A stretch of 64,000 bases of DNA, from contig NC_011060.1 in assembly GCF_000020645.1 (NCBI RefSeq), positions 494,501 through 558,500 of the forward strand, in the 5' to 3' direction. The notes under the pieces were generated by a model. It was given only the letters and a program-made list of their open reading frames with translations. It had not been told where the DNA came from and did not search any database. The DNA comes from Pelodictyon phaeoclathratiforme BU-1 (GTDB lineage: Bacteria; Bacteroidota; Chlorobiia; Chlorobiales; Chlorobiaceae). This document shows, in pieces, positions 31,281 to 41,262 of this stretch (the first letter of the stretch is position 1; the number at the start of each line of letters is the position of its first letter). The translations under genes were made by a program, and so were the position numbers.

Positions 31281-32561
31281 ATGGAATTAAAAATTCTTTT
31301 GGTAATAAATAAGCCGAACAGAGAGCTTTCAATTATGGATTCTATTAAAAAGGAAATAATATTATTTTCCCCAAAAACGTCTGTAGAAATTATAGAAAGA
31401 TACCGTACTGGGTTTGTTTCATTTGTATTTAGCTATAGGCCAGATGTAATTTTAACATTTCCTTTTACTGGTATTGGATTATCCGAAATGTTTTATTTAT
31501 TTAAGGTTTTGTTGGGCTCTAAAATAATATGTTTTAGGACAGAAGGTGTAATTGATGTGGAGTCTGAATATAATTTAAAACTTGCAACTGGAGCGGATAC
31601 TTATGGGAAGAATCTTGTTGATTTAGAAATATTTTGGGGTAATAAAGTAAGATTAGCTGTCGCCAGTGAGTTGGTTAAGCAAAGAAAACTTTCCTCAATA
31701 GATCGAGCGTTGGTTGTTGGTTATCCAAGAATTGAAAAGTATTTCGATGTTGCATCTAACAAAAGAGTTCTTCCAGAAAGAATCAAGTTTAAATTTAGCG
31801 CTTATGATAAGAGCAATATTGTTTTATTTGTGACAGGTTTTCATTTGGCAAATTATTCTAGGAATGATCTAATAAATGCTGGCGATTTGCACACAGACAC
31901 AATGATTGATTTGTTGGTTAAAAGTGTAGAGGTTTTAAAGGAATATCGTTCGGAGTGGATTGAAAATATAATTCATACTGCGGAAAAATATCCTGATTTA
32001 TTATTTGTTGTAAAAAAACATCCAATAGAAAAAAAGGAAGATTACTGTAAATTTCAAGAAATAAAAAATATATTGCATGTTTATGAAGATATTCAGGTAA
32101 ACGACATTATTGAATTTGTTGGTTTGTTTGTTCATTACGGATCAACAAGTCTAATTGATGCGTATTTATCTAATACACCGTCATTATATGTATATTCAAA
32201 AAAAAATAATGAATGGTTTTCTGAACTTTCATGGTTTTCGGATTTGGGTTGGCCATCATCTGCAAAAGTGAGTGTTTCAAATATTACCCAAGCTATAAAA
32301 AATTATATAGAAGGAAAAATTATATTTAAAGTGACTCCTGAAATAAAAAAAATAATGAAGGACTATTTTAATATTGAATATGGATATAGATATGAACCAT
32401 CAAAAGAGATAGCTAAAATCTTACTTTCTAATAATTCGGTACAAAAAATTAATATTTTTGATAAATATTTATATAAATCTTTAATTAGTATTATTCCAAG
32501 AGCTCTGTATAATTATCTTGTTGGTCTTTTGAAATTAAGAATAGGGATTAATTATGATTAA
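31281..32561 (+). CDS. Putative GT-B-fold surface carbohydrate biosynthesis protein
   Basis: This 426-residue, strongly AT-rich gene has no clear motif for a named family. The C-terminal half shows VKKHPIEKKEDY, followed by IIEFVGLFVHYGSTSLIDAYLSNTPSLYV. This KHP ... HxGSTxxxEAxxxxxP-like arrangement is seen in GT-B enzymes such as CDP-glycerol transferases, KpsC-like and polysialyltransferase-like proteins. A nonulosonic acid transferase is attractive because of the leg genes upstream, but nothing in the sequence proves it. It overlaps the FkbM gene by 8 bp. Confidence 0.5.
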   Translation: MELKILLVINKPNRELSIMDSIKKEIILFSPKTSVEIIERYRTGFVSFVFSYRPDVILTFPFTGIGLSEMFYLFKVLLGSKIICFRTEGVIDVESEYNLKLATGADTYGKNLVDLEIFWGNKVRLAVASELVKQRKLSSIDRALVVGYPRIEKYFDVASNKRVLPERIKFKFSAYDKSNIVLFVTGFHLANYSRNDLINAGDLHTDTMIDLLVKSVEVLKEYRSEWIENIIHTAEKYPDLLFVVKKHPIEKKEDYCKFQEIKNILHVYEDIQVNDIIEFVGLFVHYGSTSLIDAYLSNTPSLYVYSKKNNEWFSELSWFSDLGWPSSAKVSVSNITQAIKNYIEGKIIFKVTPEIKKIMKDYFNIEYGYRYEPSKEIAKILLSNNSVQKINIFDKYLYKSLISIIPRALYNYLVGLLKLRIGINYD

Positions 32562-33240
32562 AAGATTGGTTAATCGGATTAAACAGCGAAAGTATAATAG
32601 TCTTAATCAGTTGGATCGACAGTTGGAAAAGTATGTTGACTATGATGATGGATATTTTGTAGAAATAGGTGCCAATGATGGTGTGGCTCAGTCAAACAGT
32701 TTATACTTCGAAAAATACCGTGGATGGCATGGTATGCTGATCGAACCGTCTCAAAATAATTTTATTAAATGCAGAAAAAACAGATCATTGCAAAGTACTA
32801 TTTATTGTGCTGCCTGCGTTGCATTTGACTACAAAGAAGAGTTTGTTCGAATGGTTTACTCCAATCTTATGTCAACTGCACTTAGTATAGATAGTGATAT
32901 TCTGGACCCGGAAGCGCACGCAAAATCTGGGCTGCGACATTTACAGGAGAGTGAAATATTGTTTGAGTACGGTGCGATAGCTCGCAAGTTGAATGATTTG
33001 CTCAATGAATCACATGCACCCAAAGTAATTGATTTCTTGTCGCTAGATGTGGAAGGATCCGAACTGGATGTATTGAAGGGGGTAGACTTTAAAGAATATC
33101 GTTTTAAATATATCTTGGTAGAGTGCAGAGATTTTGATCGTATGAACCAATATTTGTCGTTAATGAATTATCGCTTTTTAAAAACTATGTCTATTCATGA
33201 TTATTTGTTTACTTCTGAGACGAAATCCGAGCTTCAGTAA
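32554..33240 (+). CDS. FkbM-family methyltransferase
   Basis: This 228-residue enzyme has the SAM-binding start YFVEIGANDGVAQSNSLYFE, which contains the family's GANDG motif, then GMLIEPSQNNF. The characteristic C-terminal block is VIDFLSLDVEGSELDVLKG. Members O-methylate sugars, among others. It is the last intact gene before the IS region and overlaps the preceding gene, so both belong to one transcription unit. Confidence 0.88.
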   Translation: MIKRLVNRIKQRKYNSLNQLDRQLEKYVDYDDGYFVEIGANDGVAQSNSLYFEKYRGWHGMLIEPSQNNFIKCRKNRSLQSTIYCAACVAFDYKEEFVRMVYSNLMSTALSIDSDILDPEAHAKSGLRHLQESEILFEYGAIARKLNDLLNESHAPKVIDFLSLDVEGSELDVLKGVDFKEYRFKYILVECRDFDRMNQYLSLMNYRFLKTMSIHDYLFTSETKSELQ

Positions 33241-33312
33241 GCAGGCCGCATCTGACTCTGGAACAGCAAAAGGTTCTTAGCGTGAATTATTATTGTATAA
33301 GGGCCCTTTGTT

Positions 33313-33430
33313 GAATTTAATGGGTTGAAGTGAAAGCAGAATACTTCACAATACAGTAGGAAGGTTAAGATTGCTACGATAAAATAATGTCTTTGTTCGG
33401 TAACTATCGAAGCTGTTAAAGACCCTTGAC
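33313..33430 (+). repeat. 118-bp inverted repeat, left copy
   Basis: This segment recurs in reverse complement at 40965-41082 with the same length and roughly 85 percent identity by eye. It ends exactly where the IS630 element begins. No coding function was recognised. The short gap 33241-33312 holds nothing else I can name. Confidence 0.75.
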
Positions 33431-34648
33431 TAGTGTCATGTCATGCGTATAAAGACGCATAAAAGTGTTATCTTATTCTTCATAATCACCCAACCATATT
33501 TGACTATGAAGAAGTACAAAGTGACCCTGACTCAAGAAGAACGAAAGGAACTGGAAGCTCTCAGCAACAAAGGAAAACGCGCGGCTCAAACGATGCTGAA
33601 TGCCTTGATTTTGCTTGCTTGTGATGAAGGCGAATACCAGATTGAACGCTCAATAAATGAAACCATTGCTAGCGTTCTGAATATCAGCATGAAAACGATA
33701 GACCGGGTAAAAAAGCGATTTATAGAGGAGGGTTTTGATGTGGCCCTCACAGGAAAAGCCTCAACACGAGTGTATTGCAGGAAAGCAGATGGGGACTTTG
33801 AAGCTCATTTGGTAGCCCTGAGCTGCTCAGCCGCACCTGAAGGGCATAAACGGTGGACCCTTAGATTATTAGCAGATAAGGTAGTCGAACTGGACTATGT
33901 AGACAATATTTCCTATGAGACCGTCCGAAGGGTTTTAAAAAAAACGTCATTAAGCCTTGGAAAAAGGATGGATGGATAATTCCACCGCTCAGTGATGGGA
34001 ATTTTGTGGCACATATGGAGATGGTGCTGGACGTTTAAAAGCAACCTTATGATCCACTGTACCCGGTTGTCTGCATGGATGAATCAGCAAAGCAGTTGAT
34101 TGCTGAAACAAGAACACTGATACCGGCAAGAGCTGGGCAGTTGGCCAGATATGATTATGAATACAGCAGGAATGGTACCTGTAATATTTTCATGGCCAAT
34201 GAACCGTTGGTTGGAAAACGGATGGTTCAAATAACCACAAACAGAAAAAGACCTGACTGGGCAAAATTCCTTGAAGAGATAGCCAATCAGTATCAGCATG
34301 CAGAACGGATTACGCTGGTGTTGGACAACCTCAATACGCATGAGTCAGGCTCATTATATCATACATTTAAACCAAATAAAGCAAAGGAGTTATTGGACAG
34401 GTTCGAGTTTGTGTATACCCCAAAACACGGAAGCTGGCTGAATATGGCAGAGATAGAATTGAGAGTTTTGACGACTCAGTGCTTGAACCGTCGCATTGAG
34501 ACGATTACAGAAGTCAAGTCGGAAGTTGCAGCATGGGAGATGGAACGAAACAATAAAAATTCCAAGATAAATTGGCGTTTTACAAACGAAAAGGCGAGGA
34601 TCAAGCTGCTACGCCTTTATCCGACAATTGAGGAGTGACATGACACTA
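33431..34648 (+). mobile_element. IS630-family insertion sequence with 13-bp inverted repeats
   Basis: The ends TAGTGTCATGTCA (33431-33443) and TGACATGACACTA (34636-34648) are perfect inverted repeats that include the TA target dinucleotide duplicated by this family. The element is about 1.2 kb, the usual size, and contains one transposase gene, which is inactivated. Confidence 0.92.
33506..34638 (+). pseudogene. IS630 transposase with -1 frameshift site and a nonsense codon
   Basis: The N-terminal part (MKKYKVTLTQEERKELEAL, helix-turn-helix ASVLNISMKTIDRVKKRF) is in one frame. The DDE domain (CMDESAKQLI, LVLDNLNTHES, KHGSWLNMAEIE) is in the -1 frame. The switch falls at an A8 run near 33937-33944, where -1 slippage restores the family sequence VLKKN...KPW. 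Programmed frameshifting is known in this family. However, a TAA at 34036-34038, where relatives have a Tyr codon (VLDV-Y-K), blocks the second frame, so the copy is dead. Confidence 0.88.
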
Positions 34649-35095
34649 TGCCATTAAGCGATCATCAAAAAGTTATTACGTAATCAGTACCAAAACCAGC
34701 TAAGATTTTTCGAACATCTTCTTCAAGGTTTTTTTCATTTCGCGTCTTGAATTCCATCAATTCATACTTCACCTTGTGCCAATACTTTTTCAATTCGATT
34801 GAGTTCTGGACTGTAAGGTGGCAAGAAATAAAGAGTCAGCCCCTTTTGAGCCAGCACCTTTAACATCGGTTGAACCGCTTTCGCTTTATGGAATGACGCA
34901 TTGTCCAGAATGACCGTTAAAGGTTTACCCACGTAGTTCATCAGCAGACCAAGAAAGCCGGTAACTATAAGTGAATCTGTTGTTTGCCACAGCGCAACTG
35001 AGAACAAATCACCCGTTGAGAGCATGGCTCCGATTACATTCAGGCGTTTTCCCCGGTTGGCGTCAATCTTGTGACATTTGCCTATTGGACTCTAG

Positions 35096-36727
35096 CAGCC
35101 TGTCGGATTATCCAGCAGCACGAAATCGTAAAAATAGTCTCATAAGCCTTTTATAATAAACAAGATAAGTCGTATATTGCTTGCATCATAATCGCTTAAC
35201 TATCCACTGAAAAGCAATGCATTCCGACTTTCTTTCAGCCGATCGAGATACACTCTACCTTTTGCCGCAATCTGTTCAGGATTGGCTGCCGGTCAATCAT
35301 CTCGCACGCTTTGTTGTTGATATTGTTGCCCAGCTTGATCTTACTCCATTAAGAGACGCCTATGCAGGCAGAGGCTGCAAAGCCTATGATCCGGAAATGT
35401 TGTTAAGCCTCCTCTTTTACGGTTATGCCACCGGAACCTTTTCAAGCAGGAAGCTGGAACTTGCCTCTTATGAATCCATAGCGGCCCGCTATATCACCGG
35501 AAACAGTCATCCGGATCATGACACCATAGCAAATTTCCGGAAACGTTTTCTTGCTGAACTGAAACCATTCTTTATCCAGATTTTGACTCTTGCCCATGAA
35601 ATGAACATCCTCAAGATCGGCAAGATCAGTCTTGATGGTACCAAAATCAAGGCCAATGCTTCCAAGCATCAGGCACTGAGTTGGGGTCATGCCTGCAAAC
35701 TTGAAAAGCAGTTGAAAGCGGAAGTTGACTCCCCTGCTCCTCAGGCTGAACAGGCCGATCAGTCAGCAATCTCGGACGGGATGAGTATTCCTGAAGAGCT
35801 TGAACGCCGTGAAAAACGGCTTGAAGCTATTGCCAAAGCAATGCTTGAAATTGAACGTCGAGCTGAGGAGCGATATGTAAAAGAACAAGCTGAGCATGAG
35901 GAGAAACTGGCAGAGCGTGAACGGAAAGCGCAAGAGCGTGGTAAAAAAAGCAGAGGCAAAACACCGAAAGCACCAGAGCCTGGAGTGAGGAATCGTGACC
36001 AGGTTAATTTGACAGATGAAGAGTCACGAATCATGCCAGTATCGGGAGGCGAATTCATGCAGGCCTATAACGCTCAGGCGAGTGTTGATCTCGATACCAT
36101 GCTGATAGTCGGAGTTCATGTTACCCAACATACAAATGATAAACTTGAGCTTCGGCCCGCTCTTGAAGAGCTGAACAAACTGCCTGCAAAGCTGGGAACG
36201 TAAACCGAGGTGATTGCTGACGCCGGATATTTCAGTGAAAAGAATGTTGGACTTTGTGAAAAAGAAACGATAACCCCTTACATCGCAGCAAGCAGAGAAT
36301 CTCATAACCAGTCGCCTGCTGACCGCTTCAGCGAACCCGAGCCCATAGCAAAAGATGCTGACGCTGTAACAAAAATGAAACATCGATTGAAAACAAAGGA
36401 CGGCAAGGCCGTCTATGCAAAACGCAAATGTACGGTTGAGCCGGTGTTTGGAGTCATCAAATCAGTGATGTGCTTCCGGCAGTTTCTGCTCAGAGGTATA
36501 GAAAATGTAAGAGGTGAATGGGATCTTGTCAGTATTGCGTGGAATCTGAAGCGAGTGAATGTATTACGTCAGATAATGGCATGAATATGGTGGTAAAAGC
36601 GCCTGATTGGCCCTATTTTGGTCTCATCAACAGAAAAAAGTACCGTCATAAATGACCAAAATCAAAAAATAAGGTTATGGACGATATCATTGTTTTTTTT
36701 GCCTAAAACGTCAATTCCGACAGGCTG
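35096..36727 (+). mobile_element. IS1182-family insertion sequence, complete
   Basis: The 12-bp inverted ends CAGCCTGTCGGA (35096-35107) and TCCGACAGGCTG (36716-36727) are perfect and are flanked by a CTAG target duplication (35092-35095 and 36728-36731). The element is 1632 bp. It interrupts the decayed leftward IS630-type transposase. Confidence 0.93.
35217..36584 (+). pseudogene. IS1182 transposase with a single nonsense mutation
   Basis: The 455-codon frame encodes the IS1182 transposase: N-terminal DUF772 domain (LLPQSVQDWLPVNHLARFV), ISLDGTKIKANASKH, an Arg/Glu-rich helical insert, VIADAGYFSEKNV, and a C-terminal VEPVFGVIKSVMCFRQFLLRG (core EPVFG..K). It is intact except for TAA at 36201-36203. 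The second copy in this window has TTA (Leu) at the same place, so one T to A change explains the stop. Little other decay is visible. Confidence 0.9.
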
Positions 36728-37115
36728 CTAGGCGCTGCGGTTTGGCTGGGCCAGTGCGAAACCAGTCTCATCTACAAAGGCTAAGATCCTCTCATCGCGT
36801 TCGACTTCATCTTTCATCAATTCTATTTCTAACTGTGCTTGTCTAAACCGGACTTCATCTCGTTTTTTTAACCACAGGCGTGTACTTTTCTATACAAAAC
36901 CAAGTGTTTTCAACGCATTAGTTACGGTACCAACGCTCACTTTTACATTGCACTCTTTCTTTAACCGAGCTACTATCGCTCGAGCTGTCAGTGCTTCCTT
37001 TTCCGTCCAAATCGTGATCTGTTCAAGGTGAATGGCGTTTAGTTTCGGAGGTGCACCGCTTCGATGTATGTCATATAAAGCGGCAAACCCCTTTGATAAC
37101 CAGTTCTTACGTCGG

Positions 37116-38960
37116 GCCTACTGAATAAGTGCTAACGACATATTTTATATTGGATTAGGCTTTCATTTTTCGTATATTAGTGCAAGAAAAGCGATGGAAA
37201 TAGCTCAAAAACCTTGCACATCGAAATTGGTTATGTATAAACCCAGGTTCCGGCAGCTCTCATTTGTTGATGAATTTTATCTTCCATTTGGCGGGAAACT
37301 CCAAGCCGACAATCGTTGGGTAAAATTGGCTAATGCCATTCCATGGTTTGCAGCCGAAGAGATTTATGCCAAAAATTTTACGGCAGCTAATGGCACACCG
37401 GCACTGAGTGTTCGCACGGCTCTGGGTTCACTGATTATCAAAGAGACCCTGAGTATTACCGATGAAGAGACTGTTGCTCAAATTCAAGAAAATCCCTATC
37501 TACAATTTTTTTGTAGGATTTACATCTTTTCAAAATGAAGCCCCATTTGATGCTTCGTTGATGACCCATTTTCGAAAACGGTTTACATCGCTTGATGTTG
37601 CAAATGTACAAGAGCATCTGCGCAACCAGTACCGTGAACTGCTTGAGAGACGACAGCAGCAGGAGCAGCAACAAAAAGAGAGTCGCAGAAATGGTGCTTC
37701 CAAGAGGATAGCTGCGGAAGCGACAAAAGGTAGAGCGGTTATTCCTGAGAACCCAATCGAAGCTGAACCAGAGCCTGCAATCAATGAAGCGCTTTCTGAT
37801 AAATTAACACCTGATGCACCTCCGTTGGATGACGACATAGCAACTTGCTCATTGTCGGTTGAGGGTCCAGAAAACAAAGGTCAACTGATACTTGATGCAA
37901 CGTGCGCCCCGGCAGATATTCGTTATCCGACGGATCTCGGCTTGCTCAATGATGCCCGCGTGAAAACGGAACAGATCATCGATAAACTCTATGCGCATGC
38001 TCCGGAAGGGATGAAAAAGCCACGCACGTATCGGAAAAATGCTCGGAAGGATTTTCTGAATGTGACAAAACTTCGCATGAAGCCAGCGAAAACCCTTCGC
38101 AAAGGTCTTCGCAAACAGTTGGGTTATCTGGGCAGAAATCTGAAAAGCATTGAAGCTCTTGCAGCGGAGGTGTCATTGAGCGTACAGAGTAAACAGTTAT
38201 ATGGTAAGCTGTTAGTCTGTTCAGAGATATATCGTCAACAGCGCGTTATGTATAAAACCAACAGTCACCAAATGAACGATTGGATTATCAGTGTCAGTCA
38301 ACCGCATGTTCGTCCGATAGTTCGGGGCAAGGCAAGTGCGAAAACCGAATTCGGCATGAAACTGTCGCTGAGTGTTGTTGATGGATGGAGTAATGTGGAG
38401 AAAATGTCATGGTCGGCCTACAACGAAGGCAGTGATCTGATTGCCGAGATTACACGTTACTACGAGCGTGAGGGGTACTATCCTGAGTCCGTACATGTTG
38501 ACAAGATCTATCGAAACAGAGCCAATCGCCAGTGGTGTAAAGTGCATGGAATCAGGATGAGTGGAGTCCCTCTTGGACGGCCGCCAAAGGACCCTGAAGT
38601 GAATGCTGAACGAAAGAGACTGACGCGGAAAGATGAGGGAATCCGCAACGCTGTTGAAGGAAAGTTTGGCCAAGGAAAGCGACGGTTCGGGATGAATCGT
38701 ATTATGGCCAAGCTCGCTGGAACCAGTGAGACGGTCGTCGCGCTCATTGTTATGGTTATGAACCTGCAGAAACTGCTGGGGGTTCATTTTTTACGCCTTT
38801 TTGGATGTGTATGGTCGTTTATGATGGCCAAAAAAGCACTCTACAGCCTTCTGAGACCAAAAACGCAACAATTGGTAGCATTGGTCGATGCAATCAGCCT
38901 GGAAGCGAGATTTGTGCGGTTTTCGAAATGTTGCTAACCGATGGTTTGTTCAGCAAGCCC
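37116..38960 (+). mobile_element. IS5-like (DUF772 transposase) insertion sequence with 8-bp target duplication
   Basis: The insert is bordered by TACGTCGG at 37108-37115 and 38961-38968, and excising it rejoins the IS630-type reading frame. The termini are imperfectly inverted (GCCTACTGAATAAG against GGGCTTGCTGAACAA from the right end). Length is 1845 bp. The family is uncertain between IS5-like and an unclassified DUF772 group. Confidence 0.85.
37194..38937 (+). pseudogene. DUF772/DDE transposase of the IS5-like element, frameshifted
   Basis: The N-terminal 105 residues (YKPRFRQLSFVDEFYLPFG, FAAEEIYAKNF) and the remaining 470 or so residues (FFVGFTSFQNEAPFDASL, DDE region YYPESVHVDKIYRNRANR) are in different frames. 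They meet at a T7 run (37506-37512), where loss of one T restores LQFFVGFTSF. This may be a recent mutation or a slippage site. No other stop interrupts the long second part, so the element is young. Confidence 0.82.
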
Positions 38961-39394
38961 TACGTCGGTCATAAACCGTATCGATATTCAGGCCTTGCAA
39001 CGCCACTATGGCCTTTGCTTTCAAGCCAGCGTCAAATTGTAACAGTGTTTGAGCCCGATGACGTGCTCGCCAATCACTCCGATTAGCCACAACTTCTTGT
39101 AGCTTTGCACGATTGCATGCAGATAATTCCAAGTCACTTAACTTCATGATTTACAGGGGCAGGGGTTTCTGTTTCCTTTCTTGCCCTTATATTACGGAAA
39201 CAATTCTTGTTAACCGCTTAAATCTATGTTACGAATAATTTCTCCGAACAAACGAACAAACGCTTTTTCTTTGTAATGGAGGTCAATAGGCCATAAAATT
39301 GATAACTGTGCTTAATTTATAAAATTTGATTTCGCTTTTTCAAGTCTTGAATTGCTGTCCTTTTGGCATTAAAAATCCTCCTTCGCAGGGGATC

Positions 39395-40549
39395 ATGAAT
39401 AATTTATGTGAGAGTGGAGATTTTTTGGGCATGAATAATCTATTAGGAAAGAACTCAGTAGATTCAGTAAGAATCACATTTGGCATGATTGTTTTGAACG
39501 GAGAACCGTTTACGAGATATAACTTACTGAGTCTCTATCCTTGGGCGCATCAGATTATTGTTGTGGAGGGTGCATGCCGGACAGCCAAAGCAGTTGCAAC
39601 GCCAGATGGCCATTCGATTGATGGGACACTTGAAACTCTTCGCTGCTTTCAGGGAGGAGAAGATCTTGAGCATAAGGTTATCTTGGTTAGTGCCTATGAT
39701 GAGGGGTATAAAGACGGATTCTGGCCTGAAAAAACTGAAATGTGTCGGGCATTTGCTAGGCGTGCTACAGGAAACTATCTTTGGCAGGTCGACTCCGATG
39801 AGTTCTACAGAGAGCTGGATATGGAAAATATTATAAAGCTACTTGAGCAGGGAGTTGGACGAATAACTTTTCCGCAACACAGTTTTTGGGGAGGAATCGA
39901 CTATATTAACAAAGGTATCGGGTTGGCAATATTTGACAGAGGGATTTCTGGAGCAAGAGTGTTTGCTTGGGGAGAGGGGTTTCAGTATAAAGAACATCGT
40001 CCTCCAACTGTGGTGGATAAAGAAGGCGAAAATGTTTCACTTCGTGGTGATGTGTCATCAGCAATAATGACTAAGAAAGGGATTTATCGATATCACTACT
40101 GCTTGGTATTTCCCTCTCAGGTTTTTTCAAAAGTGAACTATTACAGTGTTCAGTCACAAGAAAAAACCAATCAGGGTGGTGGGTTCAGTTCAACTATACT
40201 TTCTTGGCATGAATTAAACTTCAAGCAGATTACACATCCATTCAAATTGCATAATTTGCCTGAGCATCTTAGTTGGATTAGGCCATTCCGTGGTATTCAA
40301 CCGGTACAAGTTGTAAAAATGATGGCCGATATACGTGATGGTTTTATTTCCAATGAGTTACGCCAAACTGTTGATATTAATATTCTCTTGCGTTCTAAGT
40401 ATTATCGCATAGCTACCCTTGTGTTGGATAGAATAGTTATACTGGTCATGAGTCCTCTTTGTTATCCATTATTTCGGATTGGAATGAGTGTTAAATATAG
40501 GTTAAAAAATTATTCAAATAAATTATATAGAAAACTGATAAAGTATTAA
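39395..40549 (+). CDS. GT2-like glycosyltransferase family protein
   Basis: This 384-residue protein begins at the ATG at 39395, which follows a GCAGGGG ribosome site. A GT-A-type fold is suggested by RITFGMIVLNGEPFTRYNLL, QIIVVEGA and the DxD-like WQVDSDEFYRE near residue 140. A hydrophobic segment near the C-terminus (RIVILVMSPLCYPLFRIG) may associate it with the membrane. It is the only intact gene within the IS region, lying between insertion sequences, and probably belonged to the glycan operon. The 39148-39394 gap holds nothing recognised. Confidence 0.75.
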   Translation: MNNLCESGDFLGMNNLLGKNSVDSVRITFGMIVLNGEPFTRYNLLSLYPWAHQIIVVEGACRTAKAVATPDGHSIDGTLETLRCFQGGEDLEHKVILVSAYDEGYKDGFWPEKTEMCRAFARRATGNYLWQVDSDEFYRELDMENIIKLLEQGVGRITFPQHSFWGGIDYINKGIGLAIFDRGISGARVFAWGEGFQYKEHRPPTVVDKEGENVSLRGDVSSAIMTKKGIYRYHYCLVFPSQVFSKVNYYSVQSQEKTNQGGGFSSTILSWHELNFKQITHPFKLHNLPEHLSWIRPFRGIQPVQVVKMMADIRDGFISNELRQTVDINILLRSKYYRIATLVLDRIVILVMSPLCYPLFRIGMSVKYRLKNYSNKLYRKLIKY

Positions 40550-40563
40550 GCCCTCATAAAAAG

Positions 40564-40660
40564 GTGAGTAGACCAGAGGAATATCACCTCCAGCCCCTCA
40601 CAGAACTACATGGGAACCTCTCAGCTCATATAGCTACCATCATCCAGCCGTCGAAGTATA
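40564..40660 (-). ncRNA. 3' end of a group II intron (domains V-VI), minus strand
   Basis: Read leftward, the sequence contains a 34-nt domain V-like hairpin at 40635-40602 (AGCTATATGAGCTGAGAGG... TGTAGTTCT). A domain VI follows, GAGGGGCTGGAGGTGATATT then CCTCTGGTCTACTC, ending near 40564. These are hallmark 3' sequences of bacterial group II introns. The upstream part of the intron is cut off by an IS1182 end at 40682. The hairpin has mismatches, so it is probably inactive. Confidence 0.7.
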
Positions 40661-40964
40661 CCCCGAGTTCCAATGTGAAAACAGCCTGTAGGAATTGCCG
40701 TTTTAGGAAAAGTATCAATGATATCGTCCATAAATTACAAGTCCCCTTATTTTTTGGGCTATTCGCGGATTTTAGTGGGAATAGAGTAAGAAAGAGTTGG
40801 TAAGGTGTAATATTGATTCATCGAATGAGTCAGAATGGATCCCTATGATGAAAGACATGTGTATGAAAATAAGCGATAGAAACAGCATCTTTGACGATTT
40901 AAGCAAGAAACAACTGAGGCGGTAACAAAATGCACAAAAACGAGATGCAGCTTTTTATAGCCTC

Positions 40965-41082
40965 GTCAAGGGTCTTTATCAGCTTCGAAAGCTACCGAAC
41001 AAAGGCACTATTATATCGTAGCAATCTTAACCTCCCTACTGTATTATGAAGTATTATGGTTTCACTGCAACCCACTAAATTC
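40965..41082 (-). repeat. 118-bp inverted repeat, right copy
   Basis: This is the reverse complement of 33313-33430 at about 85 percent identity by eye. It is joined directly to the truncated IS1182 transposase at 41083. Weak similarity appears to continue past its left edge into the sequence that follows the IS630 element at 34649. Confidence 0.75.
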
Positions 41083-41262
41083 TGCGGAGAGCCCACCGGC
41101 TCAACCGTACATTTGCGTTTTGCATAGACGGCCTTGCCGTCCTTTGTTTTCAATCGGTGTTTCATTTTTGTTACCGCGTCAGCATCTTTGGCTATGGGTT
41201 CGGGTTCGCTGAAGCGGTCAGCAGGCGACTGGTTATGAGATTCTCTGCTTGTTGCGATGTAA

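Larger units (their letters stand above)
34665..39147 (-). pseudogene. Second, unrelated IS630-type transposase, split by two other insertion sequences
   Basis: Three blocks read leftward join into one protein. The N-terminal helix-turn-helix is 39147 to 38969 (MKLSDLELSACNRAKLQEV through NIDTVYDRR), the middle is 37107 to 36732 (KNWLSKGFAALYDIHRSG, then FVDETGFALAQPN), and the C-terminus is 35091 to 34665 (VILDNASFHKAK, FLPPYSPELNRIEK). Removing the two inserts restores the frame exactly at the first junction (TVYDRR-KNWLSKG). Additional lesions are a TAG in GFV-W-K and a one-base shift after NRIEK. The outer ends of the element could not be defined. Confidence 0.85.

Noticed and set aside
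40564..40803. Small plus-strand coding frame of 79 codons
   Set aside because: The region is better explained as the complement of a group II intron 3' end joined to an IS1182 terminus.
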